From Micromonospora sp. WMMD1120 (GTDB lineage Bacteria; Actinomycetota; Actinomycetes; Mycobacteriales; Micromonosporaceae): a stretch of 64,000 bases of DNA. The notes beneath the pieces were generated by a model, which did no database searches, had not been told where the DNA came from, and was given only the letters and a program-made list of their open reading frames with translations. The stretch is taken from assembly GCF_029626235.1 (NCBI RefSeq), contig NZ_JARUBO010000005.1:4372501-4436500 (forward strand). Direction: 5' to 3'. Below are positions 44,564 through 52,297 of the stretch, piece by piece (within the stretch, counting starts at the first letter, position 1; each line of letters opens with the position of its first letter). Both the position numbers and the translations under genes were made by a program.

Positions 44564-45220
44564 GTGCCCCGACCCAGTCAGCCCCGGCTCACCCGGCAGC
44601 TCATCGTCGAGACGGCCACCGCGCTCATCGACGCCGAGGGGCTGCCGGCGTTCTCCACCCGCCGGCTCGCCGCCGAGCTGGGCGTGCGCGGGCCGTCGCT
44701 CTACAACCACTTCGCCACCAAGGACGAGATCCTGGACGCGGTCGCCGACTCGGTCACCGGCGCCGTCGACACCAGCGGCTTCGCCAGCCGGGACTGGGTG
44801 ACCGCCCTGCGGGACTGGGCCTGGTCGTACCGGCGGGCGCTCACCGCGCACCCGAACATCGTGCCGTACCTGGCGCAGGGGCCCGGTCGGCGACCGGCGG
44901 CGCTGGCCATGGCCGACGCGGTCTACGGCGGGCTGGTCCGCGCCGGCTGGCCGCCCGCGCGCGCCACCCACATCGGCGCGGCGCTGCGCTACTTCGTCGC
45001 CGGGTCGGCGCTCGGCTCGTTCGCCCGTGGCTTCGTCGAGGACCCCGAGCTGTACGCCGCACACTACCCGCACCTGCGGCAGGCGCACCGGCTCGCCGAA
45101 CACCAGCAGAGCGTCGACGAGGGCGCCTTCGCCCTCGGACTGGACGCGCTGCTGCACGGCCTGGCCGCCGAGTACGCCCGCAGCGTCGACGCTGTGGAGT
45201 CCGCCCGGCCCACGGGGTAG
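44564..45220 (+). CDS. TetR-family regulator of the ACAD/ALDH/ADH cluster
   Basis: 218 residues from the GTG at 44564 (GAGGAG 4 nt upstream; an upstream in-frame start would overlap the operator). HTH: IVETATALIDAEGLPAFSTR, LAAELGVRGPSLYNHFATKDE. The TetR_C ligand domain follows (WAWSYRRALTAHPNIVPYLAQ). It probably represses the acyl-CoA dehydrogenase, itself and the dehydrogenase pair through two AAACT-N9-AGTTT sites and is released by a fatty or aromatic acyl compound. Confidence 0.93.
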   Translation: MPRPSQPRLTRQLIVETATALIDAEGLPAFSTRRLAAELGVRGPSLYNHFATKDEILDAVADSVTGAVDTSGFASRDWVTALRDWAWSYRRALTAHPNIVPYLAQGPGRRPAALAMADAVYGGLVRAGWPPARATHIGAALRYFVAGSALGSFARGFVEDPELYAAHYPHLRQAHRLAEHQQSVDEGAFALGLDALLHGLAAEYARSVDAVESARPTG

Positions 45221-45225
45221 CGTCC

Positions 45226-45244
45226 AAACTCCCAGTGCTAGTTT
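45226..45244. promoter_or_regulatory. Putative TetR operator, site 2
   Basis: AAACTCCCAGTGCTAGTTT has the AAACT-N9-AGTTT pattern of site 1 and the same 19-bp length, 27 bp before the aldehyde dehydrogenase start. Confidence 0.6.
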
Positions 45245-45271
45245 CCTCGCCCCCACCCCCGAAGGGACGAC

Positions 45272-46726
45272 ATGGACCTCGCCGCCCCGCCGTCGCAGCT
45301 GCCCGACGCCCTGCGCCTCCGGCGCCACCTGCACGTCGGCGGCGGGTGGACGTCTCCCGCCGCCGACGACCTGATCGACGTGGAGAACCCGAGCACGGGC
45401 GAGCTGGTCGGGCACGTGCCGGCCGGCACCCCGGCGGACGTGGACCGGGCGGTGGCCGCCGCCCGCGCCGCGTTCCCCGCCTGGTCGGCCGCCACACCCG
45501 CCGAGCGGTCCGCGCACCTGGACCGCCTGCACACCGCGCTCGCCAGCCGAGCCGACGACCTCGCGCGCACCATCGCCGTCGAGATGGGCGCGCCGCTGAA
45601 GCTCGCCACCCGGGTGCAGGTCGGGTTGCCGCTGACGGTGCTGCGTGACCACGTCGCGCTGGCCGCCCGCCCGCCGGTGGAGGAGACCATCGGCAACTCG
45701 CTCGTGGTCCGCGAGCCGGTCGGTGTGGTCGGCGCGATCACCCCGTGGAACTACCCGCTGCACCAGGTGCTGGCGAAGCTGGCCCCGGCGCTGGCCGCCG
45801 GCTGCACCGTGGTGCTCAAGCCCAGCGAGCTGACCCCGCTGACCGCGTACCTGCTCTTCGACGCGGTCGCCGAGGCCGGGCTGCCGCCGGGGGTGCTCAA
45901 CCTGGTCACCGGCACCGGACCGGTGGTCGGCGAGGCCCTCGCCGGGCACCCCGACGTCGACGTGGTGTCGTTCACCGGATCCACCGCCACCGGCGCCCGG
46001 ATCATGCGCCTCGCCGCCGACCGGATCGCCCGGGTCGCCCTGGAGTTGGGCGGCAAGTCGGCGAACGTGATCCTTCCCGACGCCGACCTGTCCACCGCGG
46101 TCAAGGTGGGGGTCGGCAACGCGCTGCTCAACTCCGGCCAGACCTGCACGGCGTGGACCAGGATGCTGGTGCACCGTGACCGCTACGCCGAGGCCCTCGA
46201 CCTGGTCGCCGCGGCAGTGGCGGGTTACCGGCTCGGCGACCCGTTCGACACGGCCACCCGGCTCGGCCCACTGGTCTCCGCCGCCCAGGCCGAGCGGGTC
46301 CGCGGGCACATCGACCGTGCTCTCGCCGACGGCGCCCGGCTGCTCACCGGCGGTCCGGACGCCCCGGTGCCCGCCACCGGCCACTTCGTCGCCCCGACCG
46401 TCTTCGCCGACGTGCACCCGGACAGCGCCCTCGCGCAGGAGGAGGTCTTCGGGCCGGTGCTCGCCGTCATCCCGTTCACCGACACCGACGAGGCGGTAAC
46501 TATCGCCAACAACTCCCGGTACGGGCTGGCCGGCGCGGTCTGGTCCGCCGACACCGACGCCGCCCTCGCCGTCGCCCGGCGGCTGCGTACCGGCGCCGTG
46601 GACATCAACGGCGCGCCGTTCAACCCGCTCGCCCCGTTCGGCGGCTACAAACAGTCCGGCCTGGGCCGGGAGTTGGGCGTGCACGGTCTGGCCGAGTTCT
46701 GCGAGCTGAAGGCGATCCAGCGGTGA
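45272..46726 (+). CDS. Aldehyde dehydrogenase (NAD-dependent)
   Basis: 484 residues. NAD site TPWNYPLHQ and [13 protein letters not shown], general base Glu in [11 protein letters not shown], nucleophile Cys in [12 protein letters not shown], and the C-terminal [14 protein letters not shown] are intact. It oxidises an aldehyde to the acid. The start ATG at 45272 follows GAAGGGA. It overlaps the alcohol dehydrogenase gene by 4 bp, so the aldehyde made by that enzyme is probably its substrate. Confidence 0.94.
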   Translation: MDLAAPPSQLPDALRLRRHLHVGGGWTSPAADDLIDVENPSTGELVGHVPAGTPADVDRAVAAARAAFPAWSAATPAERSAHLDRLHTALASRADDLARTIAVEMGAPLKLATRVQVGLPLTVLRDHVALAARPPVEETIGNSLVVREPVGVVGAITPWNYPLHQVLAKLAPALAAGCTVVLKPSELTPLTAYLLFDAVAEAGLPPGVLNLVTGTGPVVGEALAGHPDVDVVSFTGSTATGARIMRLAADRIARVALELGGKSANVILPDADLSTAVKVGVGNALLNSGQTCTAWTRMLVHRDRYAEALDLVAAAVAGYRLGDPFDTATRLGPLVSAAQAERVRGHIDRALADGARLLTGGPDAPVPATGHFVAPTVFADVHPDSALAQEEVFGPVLAVIPFTDTDEAVTIANNSRYGLAGAVWSADTDAALAVARRLRTGAVDINGAPFNPLAPFGGYKQSGLGRELGVHGLAEFCELKAIQR

Positions 46727-47862
46727 CCGGCCCGGAGCCGGTGTCCGCGGCGGCGGGTGGCGCGCGGTCGGTGTCCGAGCCGGTCACCGTCCGCGCGCTC
46801 GTCGCGCGCGCGTCCGACGCCGCGCTGCGAATCGAGCGGGTACGCCTGCCCGCTCCCGGCCCCGGCGAGGTGCGGGTGACGATCAGCGCCGCCGGGGTCT
46901 GCCACTCGGATCTGTCGATGGCCAACGGCACCCTCGCCGCGCGGTTCCCGCTGGTGCTCGGGCACGAGGCGACCGGGCTGGTGGCCGAGGCCGGGCCGGG
47001 CGTGGACCTCGCCGTCGGCACCCCGGTGGTGCTCAACTGGGCGCCCGCCTGCCGGGCCTGCTGGTGGTGCCGACGCGGCGAGCCGTGGCTCTGCGCCGCC
47101 ACCACCGCCCCGACGGTGCCGCGCGGCGAGACCGAGGACGGCGTACCGCTGCACGTGACCCTCGGCCTGGGCGCGCTCGCCGAGGCCGTGGTGGTGCCGC
47201 GGCGCGCCGTCATCCCGATCCCCGTCGGGCTGCCCGTGGACCAGGCGGCGCTGCTCGGCTGCGCCGTGCTCACCGGCATCGGCGCGGTCCGCAACACCGC
47301 CCGGGTGGCGCCCGGCGAGTCCGTCGCCGTCGTCGGGCTCGGTGGGGTCGGCCTCGCCGTGCTCACCGCCGCCCGTCGGGCCGGCGCCACCACGATCCTG
47401 GCCGTCGACGTCGCCGAGGCCAAGCGCGACCTGGCCCTCGCCGCCGGTGCGACCGACTTCCTGCTCGCCGACGACCGGCTCTCCAAGGAGGTACGGGCGC
47501 GCACCGAGAGCCGCGGCGTCGACCACGCCTTCGAGTGCGTCGGTCGCGCCGCCACCATCCGCGCCGCCTGGCGGCTCACCCGGCGCGGGGGAGCGGTGAC
47601 GGTGGTCGGCATGGGCGGCAAGGACGACATGCTCAGCCTCGGCGCGCTGGACATCTTCCACTCCGCCCGTACGCTGCGCTCCTCGGTGTACGGCTCGTCC
47701 GACCCCGACCGGGAGGTGCCGGCGCTGGCTGCCGAACTCGCCGACGGTGCGCTGGATCTGCGGCTTCTGGTCAGCGGCACGATCCCGCTGGAGGAGGCGC
47801 CCGTGGCCTTCGACCGCCTCGCGCGAGGCGAGGGCGCCCGCTGGGTGGTCACCCTGGACTGA
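46723..47862 (+). CDS. Zinc-dependent alcohol dehydrogenase (MDR family)
   Basis: 379 residues from the GTG inside the preceding stop. Catalytic zinc Cys in GVCHSDLS, GHEATG, four structural Cys in CRACWWCRRGEPWLC, and the NAD fold VVGLGGVGLAVL are present. The sequence resembles the class including benzyl/aryl alcohol and long-chain alcohol dehydrogenases. The N-terminal 20 residues are an extra Ala/Ser-rich head; the first strong homologous residue is near VTVRALVARA. With ALDH it should turn a primary alcohol into an acid. Confidence 0.93.
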   Translation: MTGPEPVSAAAGGARSVSEPVTVRALVARASDAALRIERVRLPAPGPGEVRVTISAAGVCHSDLSMANGTLAARFPLVLGHEATGLVAEAGPGVDLAVGTPVVLNWAPACRACWWCRRGEPWLCAATTAPTVPRGETEDGVPLHVTLGLGALAEAVVVPRRAVIPIPVGLPVDQAALLGCAVLTGIGAVRNTARVAPGESVAVVGLGGVGLAVLTAARRAGATTILAVDVAEAKRDLALAAGATDFLLADDRLSKEVRARTESRGVDHAFECVGRAATIRAAWRLTRRGGAVTVVGMGGKDDMLSLGALDIFHSARTLRSSVYGSSDPDREVPALAAELADGALDLRLLVSGTIPLEEAPVAFDRLARGEGARWVVTLD

Positions 47863-47947
47863 GCACCCCCCGCCCGCGCGGCCCTCGCCCCTAGTCCCGC
47901 GCCCTCGCCCTCTCTCTCGCGCCGATTTCGCGCCCTCTCTCCCTCGC

Positions 47948-48017
47948 CGATCTTGCACTTTCGGATGTCGGTATGGGAGGGAGTGCCCTTCTTGTCCGGA
48001 CAGAAAGTGCAAGATCG
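47948..48017. repeat. 70-bp palindromic element, GATCTTGCACTT family, copy 4
   Basis: cgatcttgcactt and its exact inverse (48005-48017) flank a partly paired interior (tgtcgg against ccggaca). It lies between the convergent alcohol dehydrogenase and SPFH genes. The flanks carry CT-rich repeats (ccctcgc, ctctct). Confidence 0.85.
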
Positions 48018-48079
48018 CGGGGCGCGGGGAGCGGGGCGTGGGGCGCGGGGCGGTTCGCGGCGGTGGGGCCCGGGGCGGG

Positions 48080-48937
48080 TTACTTGCCGGTGACGATGCC
48101 CGGGTTGATGCAGAGTCCCGGGTTCGCGCCGTTCTTCTCGGCGATCTCCAGGCAGCGGGTCACCTTGTCCACCTTGGCGTTGGTCTCGGTGATCTGCTTG
48201 GAGATCTCGGCGTTCTTGCGGTCCTGCTCAAGGTTGCGGGTCTGCGCCAGCTTGTCCTGGAATGCCTTGATATTGCCCTCGGTCTTGTCGTCGTGGTTCA
48301 CCCGGGTGATGGTCACCGAGAGGATGTCGACGTCGGCGGCGAGGCGGGACTCCGCGCTGGTCTTGATGTTCGCCGCGAACGGCTTCAGGTCGACGTTGAG
48401 GTCGCCGGTCCGGGCGTCGATCTTCTCCAGCGGGTTGTACGCGGCGAAGGCGTCGTTGACGGCGCTGTCCAACTGCACGCCCACCCGCTGGCCCCGGAAG
48501 CTCTCGAAGTCACCCTTGTAGTCCATGAACTGCTTGGGCGCGTTCTCCGGTCGGACCTGCCACTCGACGAGCACCTCGACGCAGGCGTCGGCCAGCGTGC
48601 CGGTGCGCACCCGTACGCAGTTGTCGCCGCCGATGTGGTCGTACTTCTGTCGACCGGCGTCCCACTCGCCGACCTTCTGCCACGGGGCCACCCACTTGAG
48701 GCCCGAGCCGGTCACCTTGCCGGTGGGCTTGCCGAAGCTGGTGACGATGCCGACCGAGCGGATGGGCACCGAGTGGGCGCTGGAGGCGACGCCGACCAGG
48801 ACGGTGAGCACGAGGAGGGCGAGTGCCGCGAGACCGGCCGTCCGCTTCACCGGCCGCGCGGGGCTGACGAGGGCGAGGACGGCGCTGATCGCCAGGGCGA
48901 CGGCGAACACGATCGCCATGGTGAAGCCGACGGGCAT
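48080..48937 (-). CDS. SPFH/prohibitin-like membrane protein
   Basis: 285 residues. Two N-terminal helices (about 5-25 and 34-52) anchor an SPFH domain (IRSVGIVTSFGKPTGKVTGS, SGLKWVAPWQKV, VEVLVEWQVRPENAPKQFMD) followed by a charged coiled coil (KAFQDKLAQTRNLEQDRKNA) and a short tail with two Cys. Such proteins make large ring or cage assemblies that shelter membrane proteases or order lipids. No protease gene is adjacent. Confidence 0.88.
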   Translation of the reverse strand: MPVGFTMAIVFAVALAISAVLALVSPARPVKRTAGLAALALLVLTVLVGVASSAHSVPIRSVGIVTSFGKPTGKVTGSGLKWVAPWQKVGEWDAGRQKYDHIGGDNCVRVRTGTLADACVEVLVEWQVRPENAPKQFMDYKGDFESFRGQRVGVQLDSAVNDAFAAYNPLEKIDARTGDLNVDLKPFAANIKTSAESRLAADVDILSVTITRVNHDDKTEGNIKAFQDKLAQTRNLEQDRKNAEISKQITETNAKVDKVTRCLEIAEKNGANPGLCINPGIVTGK

Positions 48938-49082
48938 GGGGTGGGGCCTTCCGCTGAGCTGTGTGGATCATCAACCGTAGGAGATCCGGTCAACTCGACG
49001 GCGGGCGGTGGTGACAACCGCGCCGGCGCATCCACCGCGCGTCGTTTGAGCGAACCCTCGGGTAGGGAACGTCTACCTGGGG

Positions 49083-49751
49083 GTGCGTCTGGTGCTTACC
49101 GATCCGATGCCGGCCGAGGCCGTGCAGATCGCGCACAAGCAACTCTCGCTGGCGGCCGAGGACCTGGACGCCAACGCGGTCGCCTCGCTGCTGCTGGAGT
49201 TGGCCGAGACGTGGGGTGTGCCGGCGCTGTGGGAGCAGGTCTGCCGTCCGCTGCTGGAGCGGCCGCCGGGGGGTGCCGCGACCGGGCACGCCCTCGTCGA
49301 GGGGGTCCGGGTCGGGTTCGACGCGTACCGTCGGGAGCCGGGCCGGTCGCTGCCGACCGGCGGGTTGCTGCTGGCCGGGGCCGAGCGGGACGCGCCGGGC
49401 CTCGGTCTGCTCGCGCTCGCCGCCGCGCTGCGCGGTCAGGGCAGGGGCTGCCTGAACCTCGGGCCCGCGCTGCCCTGGTCCGCGCTGACCAGCGCGGCGC
49501 GCCGGGCGCGGCCGCGCACCGTCGTGCTCTGGGCACAGACGCCGGTCACCGCCCGCGCGCACCGCCTGGTGCGCTTCGCCCGGGACTTCCCGGCGGTTCG
49601 GGTGTACGGCGCGGGGCCGGGCTGGGTCGACCCGCTCGCCCCACCGACGACCCGGCTGGACACGCTGCCGGAGGCGGTCACCGCCTGCCTGACCGCCGCG
49701 CCGACACGTGACTCCCGCCACATTCGATACGGATCGGTGCCGTATCGTTAA
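49083..49751 (+). CDS. B12-binding-domain-like protein lacking an N-terminal HTH
   Basis: 222 residues from a GTG. MPAEAVQIAHKQLSLAAEDL, VASLLLELAETWGVPALWEQ and the later Rossmann-like half (PTGGLLLAGAERDAPGLGLL, RPRTVVLWAQTPVTA) look like the helical plus B12-binding halves of LitR/CarH-type MerR regulators. The cobalamin His motif (DxHxxG) and WxxxEH are absent, and no DNA-binding head is present. It may be a remnant or a stand-alone ligand domain. The 3' end overlaps the MFS operator. Confidence 0.6.
   Translation: MRLVLTDPMPAEAVQIAHKQLSLAAEDLDANAVASLLLELAETWGVPALWEQVCRPLLERPPGGAATGHALVEGVRVGFDAYRREPGRSLPTGGLLLAGAERDAPGLGLLALAAALRGQGRGCLNLGPALPWSALTSAARRARPRTVVLWAQTPVTARAHRLVRFARDFPAVRVYGAGPGWVDPLAPPTTRLDTLPEAVTACLTAAPTRDSRHIRYGSVPYR
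49725..49747. promoter_or_regulatory. Putative operator for the MFS exporter/TetR pair
   Basis: CGATACGG and CCGTATCG, perfect 8-bp arms with a 7-bp spacer. More half-sites (cgtatcg at 49789-49795) lie closer to the MFS start. The first site overlaps the end of the preceding gene. Confidence 0.6.
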
Positions 49752-49832
49752 TGCGACCCGTAGGCTGACCGCGGTTACGAGTCTGATGCGTATCGTATTG
49801 CGCGGCCAGTCACAGCATGGGGGAACACCGGC

Positions 49833-51401
49833 ATGGAGCTGCACGACAACACCGGACACCCGAGGAGGTGGGCGATCCTGGGGGTGCTGGTGATCAGCCT
49901 CCTCGTGGTCGTCCTCGACAACACGATCCTCAACGTCGCACTGCGCACCCTGGCGGACCCGGTGCACGGCCTCGGCGCGAGCCAGGGCGAGCTGGAGTGG
50001 GCCATCAACTCCTACACGCTCGTCTTCGCCGGGCTGCTGTTCACCTTCGGCGTGCTCGGCGACCGGGCCGGCCGCAAGCGCTTCCTGATGATCGGCCTGG
50101 CGGTCTTCGGCCTGGCGTCGCTGCTCTCCGCGTACGCGCAGAGCCCCGGCCAACTCATCGCGGCCCGCGCCCTGATGGGGGTCGGCGGCGCGGCCATCAT
50201 GCCGGTCACCCTGTCGATCATCTCCAACGTCTTCGACCCGCGGGAGCGCGGCCGGGCCATCGGTGTCTGGGCCGGCGCTGTCGGTCTCGCCGTGGCGATC
50301 GGCCCGATCCTCGGCGGCGCGCTGCTGGAGCACTTCTGGTGGGGCTCGGTCTTCCTGATCAACGTGCCGGTGGTCGTCGCCGGCGTGATCCTGGTGGCGC
50401 TGCTGGTCCCCGAGTCGCGTGACCCGCGGCCCGGCCGCGTCGACGCGCTCGGTGTCGTGCTCTCGGTCGTCGGCCTGGTCGCCCTCTCCTACGGCATCAT
50501 CGACGGCGGCGAGCACGGCTTCGACCGTCCGGTGGCCTGGGGTTCGATTCTGGTCGGCCTCGCGGTGCTGGCCTGGTTCGTGCGGCACGAGCGGCGCAGC
50601 GACCACCCGTCGCTGGACGTCCGGCTGTTCCGGGTGCCCCGCTTCGCCGCGCCGGTCGCCATCGTCGGCCTGGTGTTCTTCGCCGCCATGGGCTCGATGT
50701 TCTTCGGCTCGTTCTACCTGCAACTGGTGCGCGGCTACAGCCCGTTGCAGACCGGTCTGCTCTTCCTGCCCTTCGCCGGCGCCCAGCTCATCTTCGCGCC
50801 GCGCAGCGCCGCGATGGTCCGCCGGTACGGCGGGAAGGCCGTCGCTACCGTCGGGCTGGCGCTGACAGTGGTGTCGCTCGCCGCCTTCGTCTTCATCGGC
50901 GCGAGCACCCCGATCTGGATCGTGCTGCTGGTCTTCCTCATCCAGGGCGCCGGGATGGCCAACATCATGCCGCCGGCCACCGAGTCGATCATGTCGGCGC
51001 TGCCCCGGGAGAAGGCCGGCGTGGGTTCGGCGGTCAGCAACACCATCCGCCAGGTGGCCGGCGCGCTCGGCGTGGCCGTCCTGGGCTCGGTGCTCTCCGC
51101 GGTCTACCGCAGCGACATCAGCGACGCGTTGACCGGCCTGCCCAACCAGGCCCGGGACGCCGCCAACGAGTCGATCTCCGGGGCGTACGCGGCGGCGGGC
51201 CAGCTCGGCCCGGCGGCGCCGACGCTGATCTCGGCGGCCAACGACGCGTTCGTGACCGCGATGCACTGGGCGGCCGGGCTCTCCGGGATCATCGCCGCGC
51301 TCGGGATCATCGTGGTGCTGCGCTGGATGCCGGGCCGGGAGGCCACGAACCTCGGCCCGGCCGCTCCGGCGGCCGAGCCCGAGTTGGCCGGCACGGCATA
51401 G
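49833..51401 (+). CDS. MFS drug exporter, DHA2 (14-helix) family
   Basis: 522 residues. Motif A GDRAGRKRFLMIG after helix 2, motif D1 LDNTILNVAL in helix 1, motif C-like GPILGGALLEHFWW. Fourteen helices can be laid out, as in EmrB/QacA exporters. It expels drugs with proton exchange. The TetR gene 11 bp downstream and the palindrome upstream make a usual exporter-repressor unit. Confidence 0.94.
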   Translation: MELHDNTGHPRRWAILGVLVISLLVVVLDNTILNVALRTLADPVHGLGASQGELEWAINSYTLVFAGLLFTFGVLGDRAGRKRFLMIGLAVFGLASLLSAYAQSPGQLIAARALMGVGGAAIMPVTLSIISNVFDPRERGRAIGVWAGAVGLAVAIGPILGGALLEHFWWGSVFLINVPVVVAGVILVALLVPESRDPRPGRVDALGVVLSVVGLVALSYGIIDGGEHGFDRPVAWGSILVGLAVLAWFVRHERRSDHPSLDVRLFRVPRFAAPVAIVGLVFFAAMGSMFFGSFYLQLVRGYSPLQTGLLFLPFAGAQLIFAPRSAAMVRRYGGKAVATVGLALTVVSLAAFVFIGASTPIWIVLLVFLIQGAGMANIMPPATESIMSALPREKAGVGSAVSNTIRQVAGALGVAVLGSVLSAVYRSDISDALTGLPNQARDAANESISGAYAAAGQLGPAAPTLISAANDAFVTAMHWAAGLSGIIAALGIIVVLRWMPGREATNLGPAAPAAEPELAGTA

Positions 51402-51421
51402 GTTCGGGGAGAATGTCGGAC

Positions 51422-52021
51422 ATGACGTCCACTGCTGATGCTCCGCGGTCGCCCGGTCGACCGCGGAGCATCCGCGCCGATGAGGCCATCATCGAGGCCA
51501 CCCTCGACCTGCTCGCCGAGGGCAGCACCATCGAGGCGCTCTCGATCGAGGCGATCGCCGCCCGCGCCGGTGTCGGCAAGGCCACCATCTACCGCCGGTG
51601 GGCCGGCAAGGACGCGTTGCTCCTGGACGCGCTGCGGCGGCTCAAGGGCGTTCTGGCGCAGCCGGCCGGTCACTCCGTCCGCGACGATCTGGTGTTGCTC
51701 GTCGGCGCGATCGGCAAGAACCATGACCCCCGGGCCGCGAAGATCATGCCCTGCCTGGTGCCGGCGGTGAACCGCAGCTCGGACCAGTTCCAGCTCTACC
51801 AGAACATCATCGCCCCCCGGCGGCAGCTGATGCGCGAGGTGCTGCGGCGCGGCATCGCCGAGGGGGCGCTGCGGGCCGACATCGACGTCGAGGTGACGAT
51901 GGCGCTGCTCACCGGGCCGATGCTGATCCAGCGGGTGCTCCAGTGGAACCCGGACCTGGACGAGCGGACCCTGCCCGAGCGTGTCGTCGACGCCGTGCTG
52001 GAGGGCATCCGCGCCCGCTGA
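51422..52021 (+). CDS. TetR-family regulator of the MFS exporter
   Basis: 199 residues from the ATG at 51422; the ATG at 51413 is too close to GGGGAG (1 nt). HTH: AIIEATLDLLAEGSTIEALS, IAARAGVGKATIYRRWAGKDA. A TetR_C_11-like ligand domain follows. It is co-transcribed with the exporter and probably binds the CGATACGG palindrome and releases it on drug binding. Confidence 0.93.
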   Translation: MTSTADAPRSPGRPRSIRADEAIIEATLDLLAEGSTIEALSIEAIAARAGVGKATIYRRWAGKDALLLDALRRLKGVLAQPAGHSVRDDLVLLVGAIGKNHDPRAAKIMPCLVPAVNRSSDQFQLYQNIIAPRRQLMREVLRRGIAEGALRADIDVEVTMALLTGPMLIQRVLQWNPDLDERTLPERVVDAVLEGIRAR

Positions 52022-52042
52022 GCCGGCGCGCCGGGCCGGCAC

Positions 52043-52217
52043 GGTCGCTGCCGCGGCCCGCCGGCCTGGGGCGGCGTGGTCGCTGCCGCGGCCCGCCGGC
52101 CTGGGGCGGCGTGGTCGCTGCCGCGGCCCGCCGGCCTGGGGCGGCGTGGTCGCTGCCGCGGCCCGCCGGCCTGGGGCGGCGTGGTCGCTGCCGCGGCCCG
52201 CCGGCCTGGGGCGGCGT
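52043..52217. repeat. Minisatellite, five 35-bp tandem copies
   Basis: Five essentially identical units beginning ggtcgctgccgcggcccg, at 52043, 52078, 52113, 52148 and 52183, then three or so shorter degenerate units to about 52290. It fills the 276-bp gap between the convergent TetR and PucR genes. No spacers are present, so it is not a CRISPR array. Confidence 0.92.
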
Positions 52218-52297
52218 GGTGGGGCGCGGCCCGCCGGCCTGGGTGGCCTGGTCGGGCGCGGCCCGCCGGCCCCGGGGGTGCCCCTGGTCGGGCGCGG

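Noticed and set aside
52043..52217. Possible CRISPR array
   Set aside because: The 35-bp units are directly adjacent with no spacers and no cas genes are near.
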